Source of the DNA: Drosophila miranda
Taxonomy: Eukaryota > Arthropoda > Insecta > Diptera > Drosophilidae
Direction of reading: 5' to 3'
Length of the DNA: 64,000 bases
NCBI RefSeq assembly: GCF_003369915.1
Contig: NC_046677.1
Coordinates: 4,030,001-4,094,000, forward strand
The position numbers were made by a program, and so were the translations under genes. The notes beneath the pieces are model-generated. The model ran no database searches. It saw only the letters and a program-made list of their open reading frames with translations, and had not been told where the DNA came from. This document shows positions 37,601 through 46,910 of the stretch, piece by piece. Position 1 is the stretch's first letter. Each line of letters opens with the position of its first letter.

Positions 37601-40600
37601 ACGCGTCGCGTGCGCACTGTCCTCATGGCCACCGCCCAGATGCAGGCCCATCACATGGACCCCGAGAGGCTGCTCGAGCTGCAGTATTCGCTGGCCAATT
37701 CGTATGCCTCCACACCCGAGCTGCGGCACACCTGGCTGGTCACCATGGCCCGGAATCACGAGCAGAACGGCAATCTCTCGGAGGCCGCATGCTGTCATCT
37801 GCATATCGCTGCCCTCATGTGCGAGTATCTCCGCCTGCGTGGCACCGCCTGCTCCAGTCTCAGTTGGTCCTCGGCGGCCTTTGGCAAGATATCACGCAAC
37901 ATACCGCTGGATGAGCAGGGCCTCAAGCTGGATGCTGGCGCCCAGGACTCGCAGTACACCGAATATATGCTGCTCGAACAGCTAAAGCAGTGCGCCGATC
38001 TGCTAGATCGTGCCGAGCGTTTCGAGTGCCTCGGAGATCTGTACAAACTCATTCTGCCCATCCACGAGAGGGCCCGCGACTTCATCGAGCTGTCCAATTG
38101 TTACGAGCACTTGGCCCAGGCCTACAGCAAGATTGTGGAGGTCAATCGGTCGGGCAAACGCATGCTGGGACGTTTCTATAGGGTTGTCTTTTACGGCATG
38201 GTGAGTGGAATGGTTGCCAAAACAATATAAGTAATAGGGAACCCCTCTCTAATGGATGCTCTTCCTTTCAGATGTACTTCGAGGAGGATCATGCCATTGA
38301 GTATGTGTACAAGGAGCCCAAACTCACTTCGTTGAGTGAGATCTCCGAGCGTCTGGCCAAGCAATACAAGGAGAAATTTGGAGCGGATGTTGTTAAGCTA
38401 ATCATGGACTCGTCACCGGTGAGTGCCAGCATAATCGAGAGATGAGGATAGTGAGGAAGGATCAACTGTGGCAATTTCTTGGCTCTCTTGCCTTTTGCCT
38501 CTTGCTTCTGAGGCGAACCTTGCTCCGCCAAGGAAAAGGAAGTCCAGAGGCACCTCTGATCTGTCCATTTGCAGCTCTTAATATAACAATACTGAATGGA
38601 AAGATGCTAGAAATTGATGGATAATCGACTAAAAATTTGTAGATAGAACCCGCAGTGCGCCTTTGCTGGCATACCTGGCAGGTGCCTCAATTGGAGCCTT
38701 GATTCCAGATCGGAAATTGTGTGAAGTGCCAGTACATCGGCGGGTAAAACTTTTAGTAACGTAAACATAACACGTACATTGCATTTGATGTCAAATAATT
38801 ACTTGAAGAGGTACTCATTGTAGAGCAAACCGTGGTCGCTGTCGCCGTGCATAAGACTCAGCCGCTGTGGATACAATAACTGACAGTCAGTCGGTCGAGT
38901 TATCTCTTAAAGATACAGATGTATCTAAACACTCACCCGCTTGACCTCCAACTGACGCCTCAACGAAGTCTGTGTGCTACGTGGCAGCATCTTTTTAGCG
39001 CCCCCTTGAGATTTATTTTGCTTGGGGGCAGACACTCCTCCAGCATTGGTGGCATTTTCGTTACCAGGCGCTTGGCCGCTGTTTGAAGGGGGAAACCGTG
39101 TTAAAGGGAGAATGCGAATACCCAAATTAATACCTTGAGACTTACGCGAGATTCGATCGCTGCTTCTGTGTAACCGCAGCCCCAGCAGCCGCAGCAGCCC
39201 TGTCACTGGCCATGGTACTGCCACTGGTACTGGTCTTGACCACACGACTGGCCGTAGACGCTGCTGCCACGCTGCTGGCGTGCTGAGATCGCAGCTGCTG
39301 AGATCCAGATACTCCCGATTTGGCCATTCGCTGATGGGTTTTGGTGCGCACTCCAGTGGCAATGAACTGTGGCTGGAGCTCTGCCTGCAGCTTCTTGGTC
39401 ACTGCAAATGAGGGGCTGCCTGTGGAGCAGCCCCAGTGCCGAATTTTCTGTGTCGTTGAGGGCACCCTTTCCTTCTGGCTGCGAGCTGCCGGTATTGGTG
39501 ACATAAGTGTTGAATGCATGAAACACTTTTTGCGTCCGGGGGACTTGTAGGATGGTGTGTTGTCCTGGCCCGTCTGGCAGATGGCTGGCGTGGATGGCGG
39601 CCCAGCCATTTCGAAGTCATTCGGCATCATTTCATGCAGATCTGCGTCGCTGAGTTGGTTCACCAGCTGCAGACCATTGTCATCCTCAATGCGGTAGAGC
39701 TTGTCCCTCATATACTTGCGAAGATCCCTTTCCAGTTGCTTGCCTCGTAGATCCCTTTCCAGTTGTTTGACGCGAAGACCCTCGGACTCATTGCTGGAGG
39801 CGTAGGCCTCCTCTGCTTCCTGTTCATCCTCATCGACTTTGGCGGCTTTCGAAGGAGGCAGAATCGATTTGCGAGGACTCCCAACCGGTGTGGCTGAACA
39901 GCTTCTGTGGGCAATCATTCCAAGACTGTGGAACAGCTCCTTGAAGGGCTTTTGGGTGACCCTCTCCTGGTTGAGCATCGATTCGGTGTAGTTGAAGAAG
40001 TTGTCAAACACCTTGATCCCCTCGATCTGTTGCTCGATCTCCAGCTCCGTGTAGTTGCGATTCCTGTTTATCGGACACTTGGGCGCCGCTACGGCATCGG
40101 TGTGCTCCAGCTTTTCGCTTAGATGATCGTTCATGCGAATGAGGAATTGATTAACCAACACATTCTCCGGCTTGCTGGCGAACTCCTCGGGCTCGTTGAC
40201 ATGCAAAGTGAGGCAAGTGTTGCTGCACAATTCCTCGTCCAGCTGATTCTTGCCACCGACGTACTCCTTGGTGGTAAACTTTAGATTGAGTCCCCGGCCA
40301 TTGGGCAAGAGAGCCACAACTACGGTGTCCAGGGGGATCTGTTCATCACCCAGCTCGGTGAGGAGCTCAAGGATCTGCCTTTGGATATTTATATACTGCA
40401 TATCGCGCTGCGATATTTTGCCATCGGTATCACGACGCTCCGATGTTGGTTTCGATGTGGACTCTGTCTTCTTCTCCTCGGACTTCTGCTTATACGAGGG
40501 AACAAATTCCTTCACCTCTGGGTTCTTATGTGAGGGTACAAATTCCTTTACTTTCAAGTTCTTATGCGAAGGCACAAACTCCTTGGCCTCGGGGTTTAAT

Positions 40601-41864
40601 GAAGACTCCCCTTGGCTTTGGGTAAGGCTTGCATCGTCGTTCTTCAATTCACCCCCGAAGGTATAGAGATTCAGGGCCTGTGTCCGATGCCATAAGCCAT
40701 CGTCCATTGTGTGGGTTATTTTTGCAGAATTTGGTTGCCAAAATAAGTGTATGAAAAACCTTAAATTGGTTGGGTTTTCCGGTAATAGTTTTCGACGATG
40801 TATATTATTTAACAAAATTAAGATCTAAAGAAACTCACAATTTAAAAGAGTTCAGTACAGATGCTGCTGTGGATTTGTGGAATAGAATGAATTCAAACGA
40901 ATGAACTCCCATATCATAGTTTTCAAGGATAACTTGGATAGAACTTTTGACGATTGATTTCCTCTGCTGCTTTACAGGTCAAAGTCGATGAATTGGATGC
41001 CAAGTTGGCCTACATACAGGTCACCCATGTGATCCCCTTCTTTACCAAAACAGAGCTCGATCAGCGCCTCAATGAATTCGAGCAGAATCATGATGTGAAC
41101 ACCTTTATGTACGAGACGCCGTTCACCAAGTCGGGAGCAGCCCGTGGCAGCGTTGAGGAGCAGTGGAAACGCAAGACAGTCATAGAGAGTGAGAGAGCAC
41201 CCAAAATAACCAAAATAATGCAATTCCTAATTGACCTTTTGTTCTATTGTGTTTTCCGTAGCTACATACTCGTTTCCCTATGTGCTGAAGCGTATTCCTG
41301 TCAAGTCCCGCGAGATCATCGAACTGAGTCCCATTGAAGTGGCCATCGATGAGATGCAATCCAAGGTTTCAGAGCTGGAGGAGATTATCATGCCGCCAGC
41401 CGATGTGAAGAAGTTGCAATTGCGCCTGCAAGGCAGCGTCGCGGTGACGGTAAATGCCGGTCCCCTGGCCTATGCACATGCCTTTCTGGATGCCAAGGTC
41501 ATCAATAACTTTTCGCTCGATCGCGTTGGTGATCTGAAAGATGTTTTTCGGTATGCTCGGCAAATTATCCGCGTGCATGTGTAGCAAGTACTATAAATGG
41601 TGATTCATTTCGTTTTCCAGTGACTTCATTGGCGTCTGCCACAAGGCTTTGTGCGTGAACGAGCGCATGATCAGTGCCGATCAGAAGGAGTACCATCATG
41701 TGCTGAAGGAGAACTACGAGAAACTATGTCAGGCGCTTAGTGAGTTGCTCGACGACGAGTCCTTCCAGCCGCTTAGCGAAGATGCTGAAAGCATAAATCA
41801 GCGCAATAGCACGGCTTTGTTCAACGCAATCAGTGGCGCCTCACATAACTCAAGTACTGCATAA
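13559..41864 (+). CDS. Zir: Zir (Zizimin-related), DOCK-D family guanine-nucleotide exchange factor
   Basis: Large atypical GEF for Rho-family GTPases (Cdc42/Rac), acting at membranes on the actin cytoskeleton; in D. melanogaster it is linked to haemocyte responses to parasitoid wasps (from memory). Coding exons: 13559-13654, 31799-31915, 31979-32520, 32583-32886, 32950-34383, 34452-34790, 35047-36522, 36587-38200, 38272-38418, 40978-41188, 41262-41550, 41621-41864. All phases agree and sum to 6,813 nt, 2,270 residues; vertebrate DOCK9/10/11 are about 2,070. The N-terminus [17 protein letters not shown] matches the zizimin start. Domains: PH about 287-395, DHR1/C2 about 785-940, helical middle, DHR2 about 1800-2240. 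A Ser/Gly/Asn-rich insert (about residues 110-180) is fly-like low complexity. Strong conservation of the whole architecture argues for a functional gene. Its 2.56-kb intron hosts an antisense gene. Confidence 0.95.
14581..14644. repeat. (CT)n and (GA)n tracts facing each other
   Basis: CT run at about 14583-14604 and GA run at about 14631-14644, able to pair as an imperfect hairpin. Such tracts bind GAGA factor in Drosophila, but binding here is inference. A similar CT run is at about 14019-14037. Confidence 0.7.
14810..14890. repeat. 32-bp tandem repeat, 2.5 copies
   Basis: Units 14810-14841 and 14842-14873 are identical; a partial third unit is at 14874-14890. The unit begins GTTTGTTTAAGGCTAATC. 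It lies in Zir intron 1. Confidence 0.95.
17719..17760 (+). CDS. Possible Zir 42-nt cassette exon
   Basis: Preceded by TTCTCTGTATCATTTTAG and followed by GTAAAAAT, it is open in phase 0 on both sides and would insert 14 residues ([14 protein letters not shown]) between Zir residues 32 and 33. Vertebrate zizimins I remember have no counterpart at this point, and the donor is weak beyond GTAA. It may be an optional exon or chance. Confidence 0.25.
19683..19919 (-). CDS. Weak candidate small ORF in Zir intron
   Basis: Up to 78 codons, with an internal Met starting [20 protein letters not shown]. The composition (Lys, Ser, Thr) is protein-like, but no family is recognised, and no clear promoter or poly(A) site was found. 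It could be a small testis-type gene nested in the intron or chance. Confidence 0.15.
   Translation of the reverse strand: MERSRQGGDFLIGVGAYGVSMSQTMKKKMSSTEVPPAEAKRKTTVRGVFSNISTRGYRTHKHQFMDKVSAVSSSWKSL
25030..25440 (+). pseudogene. Decayed protein-coding relic of unknown identity
   Basis: The plus strand reads as protein-like but frameshifted segments: [10 protein letters not shown], a Pro-rich bridge, then [20 protein letters not shown] followed by DILIRQNSK and a stop. In the next frame come [20 protein letters not shown] and, after a stop, [16 protein letters not shown] and YLHEKELQS. The stop codons and frame change are visible in the sequence. I do not recognise the parent protein; a retroposed copy or a broken nested gene are both possible. 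The open frame on the opposite strand (25127-25396) is probably its shadow. Confidence 0.4.
26270..26690 (-). CDS. Candidate nested small gene or relic
   Basis: After a good acceptor (TTTAGTTTATTTTTGCAG, minus strand, ending near 26684) the frame reads [20 protein letters not shown], then Cys-containing sequence ([15 protein letters not shown]), and stays open to TAA at 26270. A second frame in the same DNA (26298-26573) is also open and contains KCGWIATEC. The Cys spacing hints at a small secreted protein, but no upstream signal-peptide exon was found. Function unknown. Confidence 0.25.
27311..27529 (-). other. Protein-like open frame, unassigned
   Basis: Minus-strand frame containing [20 protein letters not shown] and then [13 protein letters not shown], closed by TGA or TAA near an AATAAA-like word. 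It may belong with the candidate at 26.3-26.7 kb or be chance. No splice model satisfied both. Confidence 0.15.
27772..28390. mobile_element. INE-1/DINE-1-like non-autonomous Helitron-type element, copy 1
   Basis: Starts TATACCCGATACTCAAAATG and has the family hallmarks GTTTCCGACCCCATAAAGTA, TATTCTTGATCAGCATCAAT and AGCCGAGTCGATTG, then a (GTCTGTCC)n block and CGCCCACTTCCGCCCCCACA. It ends near CAACGTTCCCCCTCGTTTTT. It has no coding capacity. The 5' block matches the D. melanogaster INE-1 head as I remember it, with obscura-group differences (ISY-type in my memory). Located in Zir intron 1. Confidence 0.8.
29463..29796 (-). CDS. Candidate nested exon of unknown function
   Basis: A minus-strand frame stays open for about 110 codons after a plausible acceptor (AAATTGCAG near 29797). 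It reads [40 protein letters not shown], and ends SLTKKMNSK and TAA. Its composition is that of a basic, Ser/Lys-rich protein. The only Met is near the C-terminus, so an upstream exon would be required; none was found. No family recognised. Confidence 0.25.
31799..32886 (+). CDS. Zir: Zir exons encoding the N-terminal region and first half of the PH domain
   Basis: Exons 31799-31915, 31979-32520 and 32583-32886 with 60-65 bp introns. They hold the conserved LVVEPIDFE block, the Ser/Asn/Gly-rich spacer, [20 protein letters not shown] (conserved in DOCK-D) and the PH start KQGYLLKG. The PH domain is interrupted by the intron 32887-32949. Confidence 0.9.
32950..34790 (+). CDS. Zir: Zir exons encoding the rest of PH and the DHR1 (C2-like) domain
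   Basis: Exons 32950-34383 and 34452-34790. PH ends near [23 protein letters not shown] and [11 protein letters not shown] are family-conserved. DHR1, which binds phosphoinositides in the DOCK family, runs from about [18 protein letters not shown] through [13 protein letters not shown] to [10 protein letters not shown]. Confidence 0.9.
35047..36522 (+). CDS. Zir: Zir exon encoding the helical middle region
   Basis: A single 492-codon exon. The acceptor is a TAGCAG tandem site, so one Gln may be optionally included. Conserved features are [40 protein letters not shown] and the [18 protein letters not shown] stretch. The C-terminal end is Ser-rich and probably disordered. The very long antisense open frame here is a shadow. 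Confidence 0.92.
36587..38418 (+). CDS. Zir: Zir exons carrying DHR2 lobe A and the start of lobe B
   Basis: Exons 36587-38200 and 38272-38418. DHR2, the catalytic module, starts near [20 protein letters not shown] (about residue 1800). It continues through the family motif [19 protein letters not shown] methionine pair spans the intron (GM then MYFEED). Confidence 0.92.
38419..40977 (+). other. Zir intron hosting an antisense gene
   Basis: 2.56-kb intron in the DHR2 coding region, donor CCGGTGAGTGCC and acceptor CTGCTTTACAG. It contains the complete PAM2-motif gene on the minus strand (38799-40707). About 380 bp at the Zir donor side and 270 bp at the acceptor side remain free. Confidence 0.85.
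38799..40707 (-). CDS. Nested antisense gene: PAM2-motif protein of unknown function
   Basis: Three exons on the minus strand: 40707-39146, 39078-38937 and 38864-38799, 589 residues. Both introns (67 and 72 bp) have GTAAGT or GTGAGT donors and CAG acceptors. I chose the ATG opening [19 protein letters not shown]; an in-frame Met 36 codons upstream has a less protein-like leader. Residues 35-46 ([12 protein letters not shown]) are a canonical PAM2 motif, the peptide that binds the MLLE domain of poly(A)-binding protein, followed by two degenerate copies in a 12-residue tandem ([21 protein letters not shown]). A second internal duplication gives KQLERDLR twice around residue 320. The middle (about 95-190) looks globular but I do not recognise it. 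The C-terminal third is basic and Ser/Ala-rich. A role in mRNA translation or decay is inference from PAM2 only. Confidence 0.85.
40978..41864 (+). CDS. Zir: Zir terminal exons: DHR2 lobes B/C and C-terminus
   Basis: Exons 40978-41188, 41262-41550 and 41621-41864 with introns of 73 and 70 bp. Lobe C contains [14 protein letters not shown]; the Val of VNAGP (codon at 41450) corresponds to the nucleotide-sensor valine described for DOCK9. The protein ends [14 protein letters not shown] and TAA; FNAISG is also near the C-terminus of vertebrate DOCK11. Confidence 0.93.
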
Positions 41865-42950
41865 GTTACTCAAACCAAAAAACAAAACACAAAAGTACAC
41901 GCACAGCTACTAAAAAAACAGAGATAATATTCGTAGAGAGCGTAGAGCGTGAAGCGGTTCGTTACCCTAGAGTGTAACCCCAGCGTAATCGTAGCCATAA
42001 AACTTGTTTGGTGTTCCTTTGTTTGATGTTCTTGTTGAATTGAAATTTCCTTGTGGCAGGTAAAGCGAGAATTTGGGTTTAAGTGCATGCAACTAACACC
42101 CTACAAAGGGAAAGGGAAAGTCCATCTATCTAACTATTGGCTATCATTAAATAACACGAACCGAACCGAATTTAAGTGTAAGCTTTATTGAAAATTACTA
42201 ATACCAATTGCCATTGCCATTCTGTTCCCCCTCATCGAAGGTCTTCCTACTACTGTATTAATTTTTATCTAATTTTACCTTTTTAGGATTGTATTTTGTC
42301 GAGCAAGATACCACCACCCACCACTACCACCACCACCACCAACACCATCCCCACATACACACACAGAACTCTAGACATAATCCATAACCGATTGAATATC
42401 CTCTTGTGAAGATTGTTTATTTTTGTATCTCAGTTTTAAGTGACTTTGATCTTAAATCGCTTCGATTTTGATTTTAATTGTATATTTATTTGGATTTTTT
42501 CTATAATATATTTGTATATTTCTTATGACATACCAAAATCACTGATTAAACCACGAATCGAATTAATTGTACAAGTTAGCCTTAGAACTGTATATTATTA
42601 TTTTAATTGAATTCGATTTTAATAGTATATACCATATATACATACATATAGTGTAACCTGAATCAGCTACTTTATTAGATGAAATCTGCTAACTCTGTGT
42701 CTTCTTGAAATCTCTAAATGGCTAACAAATTGTTTAATAATTTAATTATTCCTAAACGTAAATGTATAATTACCTACATAACTAGATAAATAAGTTCCAA
42801 CAAGCAACAGAACTTACCAAAGTATTCAGATAAAGGAAATAACTATTAAATGATATATATGGATATATATTTACATGCATTTTCTAGTGAAATATAGAAC
42901 TATAATGAACTAAATAAAAATATATGCATTAAATGTTTACAATCAATGTG
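41865..42950 (+). other. Probable Zir 3' UTR
   Basis: AT-rich sequence with a (CCA)n stretch near 42310-42345 and AATAAA at 42913-42918, a plausible polyadenylation signal. It ends before the DINE-1-like element. Confidence 0.5.
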
Positions 42951-43151
42951 TTTATTATTAACAACATAGCAACATTCAAACAATGAAATCAATGGTCGTG
43001 ATGAACAAAATGTAGTTCTTGTTTTTGGTTCGAAATCACAATCTTATTTCTGAATTATTCTTTCAATTGAACAAAATTGATTCGAGGTTCTTTGTTTACG
43101 AGTCTTTCAAGTATATATGGGGATGTTTACACATAGTGTCTCCCAAGGTGT

Positions 43152-44270
43152 TTTTTTATACCCGATACTCAAAATGAGTATTGGGGTATATTAGATTTGT
43201 GGTAAAAGTGGATGTGTGTAACGTCCAGAAGGAATCGTTTCCGACCCCATAAAGTATATATATTCTTGATCAGCATCAATAGCCGAGTCGATTGGGCCCT
43301 GTCTGTATGTCCGTCCGTCCGTCTGTCCGTCTGTCCGTCCCCTTCAGCGCCTAGTGCTCAAAGACTATAAGATCTAGAACAACGATGTTTTGGATCCAGA
43401 CTTCTGTGATATGTCACTGCTACAAAAATATTTCAAAACTTCGCCCCGCCCACTTCCGCCCCCACAAAGGACGAAAATCTGTGGCATTCACAATTTTAAA
43501 GATATGAGAAAACCAAAAACGTAGAATTGTAGAGAATGACCATATCTTTAAGACTGCAGAATCTGAATTGGATCGTATTATTATTATAGCCAGCATCAAG
43601 AAAACAATTTAATTTTTTCTCGCCCTGTCTCTCTCTAACACACACGTAGCATAGGCGGCTTTGCTTAGAGTAAAACATTAGCGCCTAAATCTCAGAGACT
43701 ACAAAAGCTAGAGCAACCAAATTTGGTATCCACACTCCTAATATATCGGACCGAGACGAGTTTGTTTCAAAATTTCGCCACACCCCCTTCCGCCCCCGCA
43801 AAGGACGAAAATCTGGGGATATTCAAAAATCTCAGAGACTATTAAAGCTAGAGTAACCAAATTTGGTATCCGCACTCCTGTTAGATCTTACTATAAAACG
43901 TGTATCTTAAAATTTCGCCCCACCCTCTTCCGCCCACACAAAGGACGAAAATCTGTTGCATCCACAATATTGCACATTAGAGAAAACTAAAAACGCAGAA
44001 TCATAGATAATGACCATATCTATCAGATTGCTGAATCTGGATCAGATCAGATCATTTTTATAGCCAATAGGAACAAATCAATTTGCAGTGGCTACGCAGC
44101 GCCCGACGTCACGCTCAGACTGATTTTCTGTCTCTCTCGCACGCACTCTTTGTCGTGTCGTTTAATATTAGCGGCGTCTGCCGGAGGAGAGCCATACTGA
44201 CTTAGTATCGGGTATAACCGTAGAGTTGCGGTGTCCGCAGCAACTCACAACGTTCCCCCTCGTTTTTTTT
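43152..44270. mobile_element. INE-1/DINE-1-like element, copy 2, enlarged
   Basis: Same 5' and 3' ends as the copy at 27.8 kb, but about 1.1 kb instead of 0.62 kb. The extra interior (about 43580-43980) contains two further diverged copies of an internal module: CTCAGAGACTAnnAAAGCTAGAG, AACCAAATTTGGTATCC and then CGCCC/CGCCA-rich CTTCCGCCC. The right end stops about 28 bp from the stop codon of the minus-strand gene at 44298, so the element probably supplies or borders that gene's 3' UTR. Confidence 0.82.
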
Positions 44271-44297
44271 TGACTTGGTTTGGAAATATGTGGTTTT

Positions 44298-44739
44298 TTA
44301 TTCGGTGTTTTGGTAGGTTCCCATATCAGCTTTGAAGAGAACTTTGTTTATCTCAAACTGTACGTGATTCATGGTTACCACGGAGTAGTTCGAAAATTTG
44401 TCCACCAGATACTGGATGTAGGAGGAATTAGCTCCGCACTGGGACTGGGACTGGGTGGGCTCGTGAGCACTAAGTGAGGCAGCCGAAGCAGAAGTCAAGT
44501 TGGACGTTGTCTGCGGCTGGTCAGCAAACGGAATCGTCATCAGCGAGTTGGTCGTCAAATTGACAGCGACCTCCTGGTCCTCATTGATCTCCTCTATGTC
44601 AGTCTCGCTCCAGTCACTGCTGTTGCTGAAGATGTCCTCCCCCTCGCTGCTAGTATCCGTGTTGTCCAGGTCCTGCAAAGAAACCAAAATGAAAATATCA
44701 ATAATGTGTGAGAATAAGGGGATTGCATCGTACACTCAT
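44298..44739 (-). CDS. Small acidic protein, function unknown
   Basis: Exon 44672-44298 follows a clean acceptor (TTTGGTTTCTTTGCAG) and encodes DLDNTDTSSEGEDIFSNSSD, then WSETDIEEINEDQE, a Thr/Ser/Ala linker, and a conserved-looking end SSYIQYLVDKFSNYSVVTMN and NKVLFKADMGTYQNTE, TAA. The most economical start is a two-codon exon ATG AGT at 44739-44734 with a 61-bp intron; its donor (GTACGA) is non-ideal. This gives 126 residues. Alternatively the first coding exon lies further upstream. The acidic N-terminal half is probably disordered with casein-kinase-like Ser-Asp/Glu sites. I do not recognise the family. Confidence 0.6.
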
Positions 44740-45302
44740 CTTATTGACAAAATGTTAGGACGATCCGTTTTATCACTAATAGAGAGCACAGATGGTTGCG
44801 TTACTTTTTTGTTCCGATTGTTTCGTTTTGTCTCCTTAGAGTGGAGAAGTAGAATGTAATTGCATAGATATTTGACATGAAAAACGATGCAACATCACAA
44901 ATATTTTGTTATTATTTTAACTATTCTGCGGAAGGCAAAGTAAAAACTGTTCTCAACTTCTTACCCCTTTAATCGCTGGTGAAATCTGTTTGAAAATGTT
45001 CGGATGCTCGTGTTGAATGTGTTGGGGGTTCCATCAGATGTAAGCCTCAAGTGTACCGGGCGAAATTTTTTTTGCATGTCAGGCAGATTCTTTTGGATAA
45101 TTGTAATTGGATTAAACAGCCGTATATATATGTATGCATATATGTACATACATGTGTGTACATTTGATAGATTTTTTAAAATTGTGCTTTCTTTATTTTA
45201 TATTGGATTGACTTATTAAAATAATAGATATATAATAATATGTACTAAATTAAAACTATTTAAAAACTTATTTAAATTGAATTGGATTCCTTTTTTTTGT
45301 AG

Positions 45303-46035
45303 GTTCGTTTCCGCAGTGATACGAAGGTGCCTTTTATATCCAAAGCGTTGGCTATTTTCGGTATTACCAGGTAATATTGGCCCCTTTTATTTAATACAAA
45401 ATATACCATTCAGGCCTAATGTTGTCTATAGGCAACATTTTGCTGAACCACGATACGTAGGAGCTTGTGGTAATATGTAATAATAATACATAACTCGGTC
45501 CATCCACTTAAACTCGGTCCTGAAACGATTAACATTATGGAATTTTATGGTCCATATCATGCTCTAACCTTGTCAGAAAGTTGTTCTAGAAGTGGCTTGA
45601 GACTAACAATGTTTCAGTACAGTCAGCAGTGCAAATAGCCAACAATAAAAATGTTTTACGTTAGGCTGGACCACTGGCTTTCGAAGTTTTACGCTGCTTA
45701 ATCCGACAAAGCCTAAAACGATGCTACAACTATGTAAAAGAAATTTCGGATTTTTGCTAAAAATTCATTTTCATTTTTTTGTCGAATTCCAGAAAATAAC
45801 GATTAATGAGCTGATTATAAAAATACATGATAATGGTTCATCAGATCGGTTTAGAAAGGCTTTCGAACCTTCTTTTCCCAAATTAACTCCAAAAATAACA
45901 GATGTATGTAACTATTTGGTGGGGTTTTTTTCATGGGTTCAATTTGTATTTATTAACAATTTTTTAAAATTATTTAACAATTTTGTTTTTCATGCGCGGA
46001 TCGACACTGAAATGTTATGCAAATTTTGCTTTTAG
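45303..46035 (+). pseudogene. Exon-like coding relics
   Basis: After TTTTTTTGTAG the frame reads VRFRSDTKVPFISKALAIFG then ITR, with a GTAATA-type donor near 45370. At 45721-46035 a second frame is open (KITINELIIKIHDNGSSDRF and then RKAFEPSFPKLTPK). Both segments look protein-derived, but stops lie between them. They may be fragments of one decayed gene or transposase; the parent is not recognised. Confidence 0.25.
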
Positions 46036-46250
46036 AATTTTTGCTGCGAACAAAACCACAAAAAAATGTTAACAGAATTGGCCAAGAGCGCGTGGAAAGC
46101 ATCAGTATTGGATTGAACAGTCAATGAGTCCACGAATCAATCAATCAACCAATCAATGTTCCGTCTAAGGCTACATAAATATTTAATTTCATCTTCGTTT
46201 TTGTTTTTTTTGTTTTTTGTTTAAGCTTAGCATTAGAATTACGAGTAGAA

Positions 46251-46910
46251 TTACAAGCGGGCGTTGGGGTTCCGGGAGCGGACAAAGTTCAGCAGCTCGT
46301 CGGAGTCCTCGCACACGAAGGGCTTGATGTGGTGGCAGGCCACATCGTGCCACTTGATGCCATCGTTATAGAAGTTATTCAAGATGGAGAGACAGCTCTC
46401 GTCGTTGCCCTGGGCAGCCTCCCGGTTGTCGGGCTGGGGCTGGTTGTAGCCACCCGTCGGCGACCAGTCGCCAGTGTTGCGCTGCGAGGTGGGTCCGATC
46501 TTGGCGCCCGATCCCGACCAGAACCAGCCGTTCTCGTTCGGTGGCTGCAGATCGGGCCTGTCGCAGCCAGCAAAGTTGCATTTCCTGCCCGACGTCCAGA
46601 TGTACCGCACATTGCCGCGGGAAATGCGCTGCTTCACAAAGTCATTCTCCTGCGGCGTCTCCAGCGACACAGCGTCCATGCAGTGGCGACGGCAAATATT
46701 TCTGGCATCCAGCCAGTCCACCTCCAGGCTGCGCGTCGGTGCATGCTCCCAGCTGAAGAAGTACGAGTGCGAAACTCCGCGGGCATCCCTGTAGGAGGCA
46801 TGCCGCACCCGGTTCGCACAACTCCGGGGATCGGGCAGGGCCAAGCGGCGCTGGGCCAGCGCCATGGTGGCGCTCAGTGCCAGCAGCAGCAGCGTCCGCA
46901 GCACAGACAT
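46251..46910 (-). CDS. Secreted C-type lectin-domain protein (slf/Clect27-like)
   Basis: 219 residues. The start is the ATG at 46910: an acceptor (TTGTCTCTTTGCAG) ends at 46921, eleven bases upstream, so the longer frame starting at 46934 reads through an intron. A signal peptide MSVLRTLLLLALSATMALA is followed by a mature chain from QRRLALPDP. The CTLD has paired cysteines, GWFWSGSGAKI, a QPQPDN segment (QPD-type sugar site position), CLSILNNFYNDGIKWHDVAC (WHD in place of WND) and a final FVCED. Ca-dependent binding is therefore possible but not assured. The family includes fly cuticle-associated lectins such as Schlaff, from memory; orthology is not proven. The 5' non-coding exon upstream (higher coordinates) was not located. 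Confidence 0.88.
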   Translation of the reverse strand: MSVLRTLLLLALSATMALAQRRLALPDPRSCANRVRHASYRDARGVSHSYFFSWEHAPTRSLEVDWLDARNICRRHCMDAVSLETPQENDFVKQRISRGNVRYIWTSGRKCNFAGCDRPDLQPPNENGWFWSGSGAKIGPTSQRNTGDWSPTGGYNQPQPDNREAAQGNDESCLSILNNFYNDGIKWHDVACHHIKPFVCEDSDELLNFVRSRNPNARL

